This document shows positions 1 through 6,282 of a stretch of DNA of 9,927 nt, piece by piece. How positions within the stretch are numbered: position 1 is the first letter of the stretch; each line of letters begins with the position of its first letter. Below the pieces are notes generated by a model. That model was not told the origin of the DNA and did no database searches. It worked only from the letters and a program-made list of their open reading frames with translations. Position numbers and translations under genes: made by a program. The stretch comes from Zetaproteobacteria bacterium (lineage in GTDB: Bacteria > Pseudomonadota > Zetaproteobacteria > Mariprofundales > Mariprofundaceae): NCBI GenBank assembly GCA_021545665.1, contig JAJRTX010000021.1, positions 1 through 9,927 on the forward strand, written 5' to 3'.

Positions 1-132
1 ACTGATGACGAGATTGACTTCATCATGCACCGGCTCAATCATCGGCCAAGAAAAACGCTGGGCTACAGAACACCCCATGAAGTGTTCTTCAATACCAAAA
101 CTCAACTCACTGAAGTTGCACTTGGCAGTTGA
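1..132 (+). CDS. IS30-family transposase, C-terminal end (partial)
   Basis: The frame is open from the first base and ends at TGA 130-132, giving 43 residues that continue from outside the window. It contains MHRLNHRPRKTLGYRTPHEVF, close to the C-terminal end of the DDE domain in IS30-family transposases (typically LN-x-RPRK-x-LGY-x-TP-x-E-V-F). The glutamate near the start of that frame, a few residues before the arginine-rich stretch, sits where the last catalytic acidic residue would be expected. The protein would cut and join the ends of its insertion sequence. The N-terminal helix-turn-helix and the first catalytic aspartates lie outside the window, so I cannot say whether the element is intact. 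It is on the opposite strand to cbbO and unrelated to carbon fixation. I am confident of the family and not of activity. Confidence 0.85.
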   Translation, partial: TDDEIDFIMHRLNHRPRKTLGYRTPHEVFFNTKTQLTEVALGS

Positions 133-139
133 ATCCGCG
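1..139 (+). mobile_element. Right end of an IS30-family insertion sequence (partial)
   Basis: This covers the transposase tail plus a few bases after its stop. In IS30-family elements the last transposase codons usually run into the right terminal inverted repeat. Here TTGCACTTGGCAGTTGAATCCGC (around 116-138) has the look of such an end, so the boundary probably falls near 138-140. The left end is not in the window, so neither the matching inverted repeat nor a target duplication can be verified. The exact boundary is inferred. Confidence 0.5.
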
Positions 140-189
140 ATGTAAAGCTCTGCCTGCTCTGGAACTTTTAGCTGGCACATAGAACTATC

Positions 190-333
190 ATGTCTCTTAT
201 TCCATCCCGAAAATGGACTCAAAGTGAGATTGCCGCTCATCCACCCGAAGTTTTGCAATGGGTTCTTGACACTTTTGAAGCCTGGATTAGAGAATTCCCG
301 GATTCAGACTTCATTGATCTACGCGAGTGCTAA
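190..333 (+). CDS. Small hypothetical ORF, possibly the start of a decayed gene
   Basis: This is a 47-codon ORF beginning MSLIPSRKW and ending FIDLREC, with TAA at 331-333. I recognise no family. It is rich in acidic and aromatic residues with no membrane segment or signal peptide, and could be a soluble helical protein. The upstream in-frame stop is TAG at 169-171, and no good ribosome binding site precedes the ATG. After the TAA the same frame continues in a protein-like way (QCFIHAEV, TAG at 358-360, then KLAQGDLTFSEHLELYF) until it runs into cbbO on the other strand. That suggests a longer gene broken by two stop codons, next to an insertion sequence. Chance coding potential is the alternative. 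Confidence 0.35.
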   Translation: MSLIPSRKWTQSEIAAHPPEVLQWVLDTFEAWIREFPDSDFIDLREC

Positions 334-366
334 CAATGTTTCATTCATGCAGAAGTGTAGAAATTA

Positions 367-403
367 GCTCAGGGTGATCTGACCTTTTCAGAACACCTTG
401 AGC
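367..403. terminator. Long hairpin immediately after the cbbO stop; possible bidirectional terminator
   Basis: The outer arms GCTCAGGGTG (367-376) and CACCTTGAGC (394-403) pair over 10 positions, with a G-U wobble when read as plus-strand RNA. After an A-A mismatch, the inner arms TCTGA (378-382) and TCAGA (388-392) pair around a 5-base loop. On the plus strand it is followed by TCTATTTTGTT, a moderately U-rich tail, so it suits a transcript coming from the IS or small-ORF side. On the minus strand it starts one base after the cbbO stop, but has an A-C mismatch and no clear U-tract, so termination of cbbO here is less certain. Confidence 0.5.
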
Positions 404-404
404 T

Positions 405-2669
405 CTATTTTGTTAGAGAAATAAACAACTCCGGCAGTCTTTCAGGCAGGCGATCCACATGGTCGATGATGGTGTACTGACGACCAAAGATGTCAGCTAC
501 ATATTCATCGGCTTTGGGGTCGAGGTTGATGCAGTAGGTGTAAATGCCATCGCGATCCAGTTCATTAACGGCCTGACGGGCATCGGCAATCAATAATTGC
601 TGATCATCGACATCAATATCTGACGGTTCACCATCGGTGAGCACCAGCATGAGCTTTTTATCGGCCTTTTGTGATTTCAGATAATGCCCTGCATGGCGCA
701 TCGCTGCACCCATACGGGTTGAAAATTTGGCTTCCATAGCAGCTAGTCGCGATTTGACTTCATCGCCCCAGTTTTCCGAATAGCCCTTGATATGATAATA
801 ACGTACATCATGGCGGGTATTGGAATGGAAACCGGCAATGGCAAAGGGGTCTTTAACCTGTTCAATCGACCAGGCCAGCAGCGAAACCGCCTCCTGGGAC
901 AATTGCAGTATCGTCTGATTCGAGCCTGCTGCCTTTTCATTCAGCGATTGCGACAGATCAAGCAACAGCATCACGGCCACATCACGACCATCATTTTTGT
1001 GGCTCATATTGACACGCGGATCAGGCGCAGCACCGCCCTTGAAATCGATTAAAGAACGGATCGCCACATCCAGGTCCAGCTCAGAGCCATCTTCCTGATA
1101 ACGAACCCGCACCCGATCCTGAGGCTTGAGCATTTCCAGCATCTGTTTCAAACGTTTGGCCAGCGCACTGTGTTTTTGCAACAGTTGATCAATGTCCGCC
1201 CCATTGCCTCGGGGATGCAGGGCTTCATACACACTGACCCAGTCCGGTCGATAATTACTGCTGTTGTAATCCCATTCATGGTAATGCCGGGGCGGCAGGC
1301 CCGAGATTTCATCTTCATTCGGACTGGACTGGGGATTCTTCTCAAACACTTCTTCCTCATCGCCTTCTTCGATAAACACCCACATATGGCGATTGTCATC
1401 GCGGTAATCGACTTCGGTATTATCAAAATAGATATCATGCGAGGCATCGGCCTGCCTGCGGGTGCGGGCGATAAATGAGATCGCCAAATCTACAACGTCA
1501 TCTGTTGTCGTTCCGCCCGCTGCCAGCATGGCCTTGAATCGCTCCACAATATCCAGCACATCAGGGTTTTTATAACCGTGGTTGGGCTCAAGCATAGCCC
1601 GCGACACCATAGCCAGACGCAAGCGAATAGCCGACTGTTTATCGGGATCACAACCATCTTCAAGCGGAATCGGATGCAGGGCCAGAAACAGCTTACGCAG
1701 ACCCGGATACCGCTGCATGGCCAGATATTCAACCCGGCAATCTTCGAAAAATTCAACAGCCATGCGTTGAAACGGACTGATATTGTCGGCCACAATCTGA
1801 GTCGTCCAGCGCCGGTGTGCGGCCAGATGGGCCAGTGCGGCCCGGTAACGGTTAATACCTGAAACACCACGGTCATCATCATAGACATCGGGCAGGCGAA
1901 TGCCGAAGTTATCATAATATGGAATCGGTTTGCGCAACTCATCAAAACCCATGGAATAAGGAACCAGATGATCAGAATCATTCCACAAACCGCGCAGATA
2001 ACAATCCAGCTTGCGCTCATGATCGACCAGCAGAGTGCCATGGCGTTCGCGCTGCATAACAGCACGGGAATCTGCCGATTGCAGGCTGAAATAATCAATC
2101 TGCCGCTCCGGATGGTTGTTGTAATACTTGATCCCGTAATCGATCCAGTTTTTCAGGCCCTCAAGACTCAACTCAGCAAGCAACGCCGGTGCCTTATTAA
2201 GCAACTCAGGTAAGCCGGGGCTGGGAAACGTGGCATGATGGCCATGAATCGAACCGGTGGTTTGCTCCATCATGTCTCGCACCAGTTCAAAATAGAGTTG
2301 CAACTGCTTTTTGCTCTGTAAACGCTGCGCCACCGCCCCGAGCGACTGCAAAAATGGCGTAATTGCTTTGAAATTGGTATTGCGGGACATGAAATAGGAA
2401 AAATCTTTAATCTCCGGCAAGATGGCCTCGCCTACTATAACGGCAATGCTTGGCGCTTTTGAAAGATAAATCAGCATCGGATCGGGACCACGCCCCATCT
2501 TTCCCAGGAAACGGGCATTCTCAATGTAGCTCAGCAAACCATCCTGAGAAAGCACAAGCTTGGCTTCTTTCATGCAATCAACAAAGACGTTCTCCACCTG
2601 CGGGAAATTGCAGCCCAGACGCTGCCAGTAAACTTCAAGTTCAGCTGTTCTTGCAACGATTTCAGTCAT
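405..2669 (-). CDS. cbbO: CbbO, von Willebrand A domain subunit of the RuBisCO activase
   Basis: CbbO is the adaptor of the CbbQO-type RuBisCO activase. It docks on the CbbQ hexamer and contacts RuBisCO through its C-terminal vWA domain so that tight-binding sugar phosphates are released; it acts in the cytoplasm. The 754-residue length is in the usual range for CbbO. The N-terminal two thirds is helical and includes AVEFFEDCRVEYL (about 304-316), resembling a segment shared with NorD-like proteins. An acidic linker lies near 434-455 (EEGDEEE). The vWA domain occupies about 564-754 and keeps the metal site (MIDAS): DLSQS at 571-575, Thr651 and Asp679 in LTDGEPSD. It lies 39 bp after cbbQ on the same strand, so the two are probably co-transcribed. 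GGTGA lies just upstream of the chosen ATG. The stop is TAG. NorD is the main alternative, excluded by the cbbQ and cbbM neighbours. Confidence 0.93.
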   Translation of the reverse strand: MTEIVARTAELEVYWQRLGCNFPQVENVFVDCMKEAKLVLSQDGLLSYIENARFLGKMGRGPDPMLIYLSKAPSIAVIVGEAILPEIKDFSYFMSRNTNFKAITPFLQSLGAVAQRLQSKKQLQLYFELVRDMMEQTTGSIHGHHATFPSPGLPELLNKAPALLAELSLEGLKNWIDYGIKYYNNHPERQIDYFSLQSADSRAVMQRERHGTLLVDHERKLDCYLRGLWNDSDHLVPYSMGFDELRKPIPYYDNFGIRLPDVYDDDRGVSGINRYRAALAHLAAHRRWTTQIVADNISPFQRMAVEFFEDCRVEYLAMQRYPGLRKLFLALHPIPLEDGCDPDKQSAIRLRLAMVSRAMLEPNHGYKNPDVLDIVERFKAMLAAGGTTTDDVVDLAISFIARTRRQADASHDIYFDNTEVDYRDDNRHMWVFIEEGDEEEVFEKNPQSSPNEDEISGLPPRHYHEWDYNSSNYRPDWVSVYEALHPRGNGADIDQLLQKHSALAKRLKQMLEMLKPQDRVRVRYQEDGSELDLDVAIRSLIDFKGGAAPDPRVNMSHKNDGRDVAVMLLLDLSQSLNEKAAGSNQTILQLSQEAVSLLAWSIEQVKDPFAIAGFHSNTRHDVRYYHIKGYSENWGDEVKSRLAAMEAKFSTRMGAAMRHAGHYLKSQKADKKLMLVLTDGEPSDIDVDDQQLLIADARQAVNELDRDGIYTYCINLDPKADEYVADIFGRQYTIIDHVDRLPERLPELFISLTK

Positions 2670-2708
2670 GATTCACCAAAAAATACTCTGCCAAAGCTGT
2701 GAAAACCC

Positions 2709-3512
2709 TTATCCAAAAGTCGCATCAATGGCATGATCCAGCGTGTCGCGGATATCGGCATCATCGGTAATTGGACGCACCAACGCCATGCGGCATGCAG
2801 CCTTAGGCTCAATACCACCCTTGATCAGCGATGCAGCATAAGTCAGCAAACGGGTGGAAATCCCCTCATCCAGCCCATGCCCCTTCAGATTACGGGCTGT
2901 TGCAGCAATGCTGACCAGTTGTGCAGCCAGATCGCTGTCAATCCCGGTTTCTTTAGCCACAATCTCTGTTTCAACGGCAGCGGCAGGATAATCAAACTCA
3001 AGACCGGAAAAACGCTGCTTGGTAGATTGTTTCAAATCTTTCATCAGACTCTGATAGCCGGGATTGTAGGAAATCACCAACTGAAAATCGGCATGCGCTT
3101 CCACCAATTCTCCCTTTTTATCCAAAGGCAGCGTGCGGCGGTGATCAGTCAAGGGGTGAATCACCACAGTCGTGTCCTGACGTGCTTCAACGATCTCATC
3201 AAGATAACAGATTGCACCGATACGCGCAGCCGTGGTCAGCGGGCCATCGAGCCAACGCGTGCCATTAGCATCAAGCAAATAGCGTCCGACCAGATCGGAT
3301 GCTGTCATATCCTCATTACAGGCCACCGTGATCAAAGGCTTGTCCAGTTTCCAGGCCATGTATTCGATAAAACGCGATTTTCCGCAACCGGTCGGCCCCT
3401 TCACCATCACGGGTAAACGCGCCGCATAGGCAGCCTTGTATAACTCTATTTCATCAAACTGCGCCTGATAAAATGGTTCCTGATGTACTTTATATTGCTC
3501 TTTGTCGGTCAT
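2709..3512 (-). CDS. cbbQ: CbbQ, MoxR-family AAA+ ATPase of the RuBisCO activase
   Basis: CbbQ is the ATP-driven motor of the CbbQO activase; hexamers bound to one CbbO remodel RuBisCO active sites blocked by inhibitory sugar phosphates. The 267-residue protein has Walker A GPTGCGKS at 39-46, Walker B ICYLDE at 101-106 (Asp105, Glu106), a sensor-1-like ISYN at 147-150 and arginine-rich stretches near 125-126 and 167 that could supply an arginine finger. Residues from about 170 to the end match the position of the CbbQ C-terminal domain. Length is normal for CbbQ and close to NorQ, its nearest relative; the location between cbbM and cbbO decides for CbbQ. The start has a G-rich stretch (CTGGGGGCA) about 7 bp upstream, which is only a moderate ribosome binding site. 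A strong terminator separates it from cbbM, so it needs either its own promoter or read-through. Confidence 0.95.
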   Translation of the reverse strand: MTDKEQYKVHQEPFYQAQFDEIELYKAAYAARLPVMVKGPTGCGKSRFIEYMAWKLDKPLITVACNEDMTASDLVGRYLLDANGTRWLDGPLTTAARIGAICYLDEIVEARQDTTVVIHPLTDHRRTLPLDKKGELVEAHADFQLVISYNPGYQSLMKDLKQSTKQRFSGLEFDYPAAAVETEIVAKETGIDSDLAAQLVSIAATARNLKGHGLDEGISTRLLTYAASLIKGGIEPKAACRMALVRPITDDADIRDTLDHAIDATFG

Positions 3513-3614
3513 GGCTTGCCCCCAGATAATATCTTAAGCCGGACTATAAGTCTGAATGAAGAAAATGGCATGCTTATAATAATTATGGAATACATCAATA
3601 AATGTTATGGATTA

Positions 3615-3644
3615 TTTATAATGGATGAAGTTGTAAAAAGTCCA
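3615..3644 (-). promoter_or_regulatory. Possible cbbQO promoter
   Basis: On the minus strand TGGACT (3639-3644, four of six matches to TTGACA) is followed after 18 bp by TATAAA (3615-3620, five of six matches to TATAAT), about 100 bp upstream of the cbbQ start. The surroundings are AT-rich, so chance matches are likely. A promoter is expected here because the cbbM terminator lies just upstream. Confidence 0.3.
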
Positions 3645-3671
3645 TCCATGGGAGCGATGATGACTTTTTAC
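3633..3671. repeat. Perfect 10-bp inverted repeat upstream of cbbQ
   Basis: GTAAAAAGTC (3633-3642) and GACTTTTTAC (3662-3671) are exact reverse complements. Next to them CATC (3643-3646) and GATG (3656-3659) can extend the stem with a two-base bulge. It overlaps the proposed -35 box of cbbQ. There is no U-tract after the stem on either strand, so it does not look like a simple terminator. It could be an operator or an mRNA structure. Confidence 0.5.
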
Positions 3672-3695
3672 GAAATCATCACAATGAATAGAAAC

Positions 3696-3730
3696 AAAAA
3701 AGGCCCCCACTTGTTAAGTGGAGGCCTTTT
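3696..3730 (-). terminator. Rho-independent terminator of cbbM
   Basis: The arms AAAAGGCCCCCACTT (3698-3712) and AAGTGGAGGCCTTTT (3716-3730) pair over 15 positions around a 3-base loop. Read as minus-strand RNA, the single mismatch becomes a U-G wobble and the stem is followed by UUUUUUG. The stem begins 24 bp after the cbbM stop. It should end most cbbM transcripts before cbbQ; partial read-through would give less activase than RuBisCO. Confidence 0.9.
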
Positions 3731-3754
3731 ATTTCATTGACAGTAAATCCGGGT

Positions 3755-5155
3755 TTATTTATGCACGCCCAGATCTTCACGCCAGCCTGGGAAAATCTTG
3801 TCCGCATCGTGCGGGAAAGATTCGAATGCGCGGGCGAACTCATTGTGGTTCTTGGCATATTCAATCGGATCAGAACCGGTTTTCCAGCAATCATAAGCCT
3901 GGCTCAGTGATTTCGCACCAGCACCAGGTGAGTCGATGTGGCCGTAAGCACCACCACCACAGGTATTAATCACATTGCCGTGACCCAGATTCTCAAAGAA
4001 ACCTGGCAGACGCAGTGCGTTCATGCCACCGGAGATGATCGCAACAGTTGGTTTTATACCATACCATTTCTGATTGAAGTAATGACCCATACACTCATCA
4101 CGCTCAAGCATGTAGGCCAGTACAGTTTCATTGCTGTGACCTTCCATTTTGCCATAACCCATGGTGCCAGTATGAATGCCGGAAGCACCGATCATACGAG
4201 CGAACTTCATAAACACCAATGGATCCATACCCATTGGAGTCTTGTAAGACGTGACTGCGCCATGACCTGCACGATGATAATGCAGGAATGTATCCGGGAA
4301 CTCACGACGACAAGTTGTAACGCCATGTGGGCCTGTAACGAAACCATCAACCAGGAATGCTACATGATCACGCGCACCGATTTTCTCAAATTCATCAAGA
4401 ATGAAGTTACCACGAGCAATCATTTCTTTATAACAGTCAGCAGTGATATTGGCAGAGAACAGTTTCGCTTCGCCAGTTTCCTGTTGTGCACGATCCATAG
4501 ATTCAACAACCATAGGAATAACAGTCTTCATGGGACAAAATGTCTGGTTTCCTTGTGGCTCATCATTCTTGATGAAGTCGCCACCCAGCCAGAACTGGTA
4601 TGCTGCCCGTGCAAATGGCTCAGGACGCAAACCCAGTTTAGGTTTGATGATGGTGCCAGAGATATAACCACCATCTACTTCAGGACGACCCAACACTTTC
4701 CACATGTCTTTAATACCAATATTGGGGCCATCAAACTTCTTAAGCATGGCTTCAGGTGCCATGAAATCCAGCAAACGCAAACCTTCATGATCACCCATGC
4801 CCTGGTTATTACCCAGGATCAAAGACCACATTTGTGATAACATATAGTTACCATCAGTGATATTGATGTCGAACAATTCAATGGGGTAGGCAGCCTTGAA
4901 CAGACCGAAGCCATCATCAAAGGCAGTCTCGTCAATATCATAGACCAGACAATCCACGCCACGGGTGAAATCATCAGTCGTGGAGACTTCCACATTGGTG
5001 CCTGTTGAGGATTCAGCTGCAATGTGCGCTGCTACTTCCAGAAAGCCATAACCTTCGGCTGGTTTTAATTTATATGCGGTAAGAAAATGCTTGCCGCCTG
5101 CAATCAAGTCTGCTTCATTCAGACTCAAATCTGAGTAACGATTCGATTGATCCAT
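3755..5155 (-). CDS. cbbM: Ribulose-1,5-bisphosphate carboxylase/oxygenase, form II
   Basis: CbbM catalyses CO2 addition to ribulose-1,5-bisphosphate in the Calvin-Benson-Bassham cycle. Form II enzymes are assemblies of large subunits only and have low CO2 specificity, so they suit CO2-rich, low-oxygen settings. The 466-residue protein keeps the active-site residues: Glu48 (AAESSTGTN), Lys171 in [11 protein letters not shown], the carbamylated Lys196 with Asp198 and Glu199 in [10 protein letters not shown], His294 and Arg295 in HYHRAGHGA, His328, the loop 6 Lys336 in [11 protein letters not shown], and Ser375-Gly-Gly. The C-terminus [12 protein letters not shown] is typical of the beta/gamma/zetaproteobacterial form II clade, and extra residues near 78-86 and 303-312 set it apart from Rhodospirillum. 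I chose the ATG giving [10 protein letters not shown] because AGGAGG lies 8 bp upstream (plus-strand 5164-5169) and the family begins this way; an upstream in-frame ATG at 5186-5188 would add 11 residues but lacks this support. It is followed by a strong terminator and diverges from cbbR. Confidence 0.98.
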   Translation of the reverse strand: MDQSNRYSDLSLNEADLIAGGKHFLTAYKLKPAEGYGFLEVAAHIAAESSTGTNVEVSTTDDFTRGVDCLVYDIDETAFDDGFGLFKAAYPIELFDINITDGNYMLSQMWSLILGNNQGMGDHEGLRLLDFMAPEAMLKKFDGPNIGIKDMWKVLGRPEVDGGYISGTIIKPKLGLRPEPFARAAYQFWLGGDFIKNDEPQGNQTFCPMKTVIPMVVESMDRAQQETGEAKLFSANITADCYKEMIARGNFILDEFEKIGARDHVAFLVDGFVTGPHGVTTCRREFPDTFLHYHRAGHGAVTSYKTPMGMDPLVFMKFARMIGASGIHTGTMGYGKMEGHSNETVLAYMLERDECMGHYFNQKWYGIKPTVAIISGGMNALRLPGFFENLGHGNVINTCGGGAYGHIDSPGAGAKSLSQAYDCWKTGSDPIEYAKNHNEFARAFESFPHDADKIFPGWREDLGVHK

Positions 5156-5240
5156 AGAGAATCCCTCCTGTTTATTTACGAGTAGCAAGCTTACTGCTCT
5201 CTTTCGCGGCCAGACATATTAGACCTCTTAACCGACGGTG

Positions 5241-5261
5241 GGAAGTTTAAAAAATCCTTCC
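5241..5261. promoter_or_regulatory. Inverted repeat GGAAG-N11-CTTCC over the cbbM -35 region; candidate CbbR site
   Basis: GGAAG (5241-5245) and CTTCC (5257-5261) are reverse complements separated by an AT-rich 11-bp spacer (TTTAAAAAATC). The dyad overlaps the proposed -35 box of cbbM, centred about 42 bp upstream of the inferred transcription start, where the activation half-site of LysR-type regulators often lies. The assignment to CbbR is inferred from position and spacing. Confidence 0.35.
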
Positions 5262-5277
5262 ATAATGTAAAATCAAA

Positions 5278-5297
5278 GGTTATGATATTCATCATAA
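5278..5297. promoter_or_regulatory. 18-bp palindrome TTATGAT-ATTC-ATCATAA; candidate Fur box or CbbR operator
   Basis: A perfect 7-bp inverted repeat with a 4-bp spacer (5280-5297). Placed against the classical Fur consensus GATAATGATAATCATTATC, bases 5278-5296 match at 14 of 19 positions, counted by eye. It is centred about 32 bp before the cbbR start codon and about 79 bp upstream of the inferred cbbM transcription start, so it could repress cbbR or serve as the recognition site of CbbR itself. It does not give a symmetric T-N11-A, which slightly disfavours a LysR-type site. Confidence 0.4.
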
Positions 5298-5319
5298 ATT
5301 TTACTTATAGGCAATGCAA

Positions 5320-6243
5320 ATGAATATTACATTGAAACAATTGAAGACACTTCAGGCTGTAGCTGAACTCCATAGTTACACAAAAGCAGCCGAAGCCCTG
5401 TTTATGACCCAGCCGGCGGTATCGATGCAGATCAAACAGATGGAAGAACAGATCGATTTGCCGCTGTTTGAACGCGATGGCAAGCAGGTCACACTGACAG
5501 AGGCTGGTCACGAATTATTGCATTATGCCCGGAATATCCACCAACAGCTGGATGAAGCCGCTCAGATGCTGGGAGAACTCAAGGGTCTCAAACGCGGCAA
5601 GCTGCACCTGACCATGGCCTCCACCGCCAACTATTTCGCACCGCAGTTAATTGCGGCCTTTCATCATCAATATCCCGCAGCCCAGGTAACGCTGGATGTC
5701 GCCAACCGCAAGGGATTAATCGATGCACTGAATAATAATAACAGTGATATGGTCATCATGGGAAAACCGCCCAAAGGCAATAAACTCACAGGCATCCCTT
5801 TCATGGATAATCCACTGGTGGCCATTGCCGCACCCTCACACCCGCTTGCAAGCCGCATCCATATTCCACTCAAAGAGCTTGCTGATGAACCGTTCATTGT
5901 GCGCGAGACCGATTCCGGCACACGCATTGCCGTTGAACGATTCTTCGCCAGACATGAGCTGCAACTGACCACCGGCATGGAAATGAACCGCTCAGAGGCC
6001 ATTAAACAGGCGGTCATGGCTGAACTTGGTCTGGGCATCGTGTCATTGCACACCATCGAAATGGAACTGGCTCTGAAACGAGTAGTGATTCTGCATATCG
6101 AGGATTTCCCCATCATGCGACGCTGGTTTATTGTTCATCGCAAAGGCAAGCGATTCGCCGCCATTCCCGAGGCATTCAAAAAATTTGCAGTCGAACATGC
6201 TGAAGAACTATTGGATATCAGCCATTGGGAGGGTTATGCCTGA
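5320..6243 (+). CDS. cbbR: CbbR, LysR-type regulator of the RuBisCO genes
   Basis: CbbR controls Calvin-cycle genes in response to metabolites such as RuBP or NADPH and usually sits divergent to the RuBisCO gene, as here. The 307-residue protein has an N-terminal winged helix-turn-helix (about 1-60, with SYTKAAEALFMTQPAVSMQIKQ as the recognition part) and a linker helix, then a periplasmic-binding-protein-like effector domain from about residue 90. The segment MVIMGKPPKGN matches the IMGRPP-type element of CbbR proteins. I chose the ATG at 5320 (MNITLKQLKTLQ) because TAGG lies 8 bp upstream and the family begins this way; the ATG at 5314 adds two residues but leaves only 2 bp to that site. 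It converges on purA with 39 bp between the stops. A general LysR regulator is the alternative, made unlikely by the location. Confidence 0.92.
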   Translation: MNITLKQLKTLQAVAELHSYTKAAEALFMTQPAVSMQIKQMEEQIDLPLFERDGKQVTLTEAGHELLHYARNIHQQLDEAAQMLGELKGLKRGKLHLTMASTANYFAPQLIAAFHHQYPAAQVTLDVANRKGLIDALNNNNSDMVIMGKPPKGNKLTGIPFMDNPLVAIAAPSHPLASRIHIPLKELADEPFIVRETDSGTRIAVERFFARHELQLTTGMEMNRSEAIKQAVMAELGLGIVSLHTIEMELALKRVVILHIEDFPIMRRWFIVHRKGKRFAAIPEAFKKFAVEHAEELLDISHWEGYA

Positions 6244-6258
6244 TGAAGTATTGACGCC

Positions 6259-6281
6259 ATGGCTTTCAATTAATCAGCCAT
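6259..6281. terminator. Weak hairpin between the convergent cbbR and purA genes
   Basis: ATGGCT (6259-6264) and AGCCAT (6276-6281) pair over 6 bp around an 11-base AT-rich loop, between the facing stop codons. There is no U-tract on either side. Its position fits a shared terminator, but the stem is short, so it may be chance. Confidence 0.25.
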
Positions 6282-6282
6282 A

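Larger units (their letters stand above)
5156..5319. promoter_or_regulatory. Divergent cbbM / cbbR control region
   Basis: This spacer should hold the cbbM promoter and the CbbR binding sites. On the minus strand TTCCCA (5239-5244) and TAATAT (5216-5221) are 17 bp apart, each matching the sigma-70 consensus at four of six positions; a weak promoter of this kind suits an activator-dependent gene. Start of transcription near 5209 would give a leader of about 55 bases. Two inverted repeats lie upstream and are listed separately. TTAA occurs at 5228-5231 and 5247-5250. I could not pick a convincing cbbR promoter. Confidence 0.6.

Noticed and set aside
359..385. TAGCTCAGGGTGAT resembles the D-arm start of a tRNA
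   Set aside because: No matching acceptor stem, anticodon arm or T-arm follows; the bases are explained by the hairpin at 367-403.
1490..2098. Minus-strand reading frame of 202 codons, rich in Trp, Met and Cys, inside cbbO
   Set aside because: Out-of-frame shadow of cbbO on the same strand; the hydrophobic look comes from the frame shift and not from membrane segments.
2733..3416. Plus-strand reading frame of 227 codons inside cbbQ
   Set aside because: Antisense shadow of cbbQ; rich in Cys, Ile and Gln without any family motif.
3938..4837. Long plus-strand reading frame of 299 codons inside cbbM
   Set aside because: It is the antisense shadow of the well-conserved cbbM frame and shows no recognisable domain.
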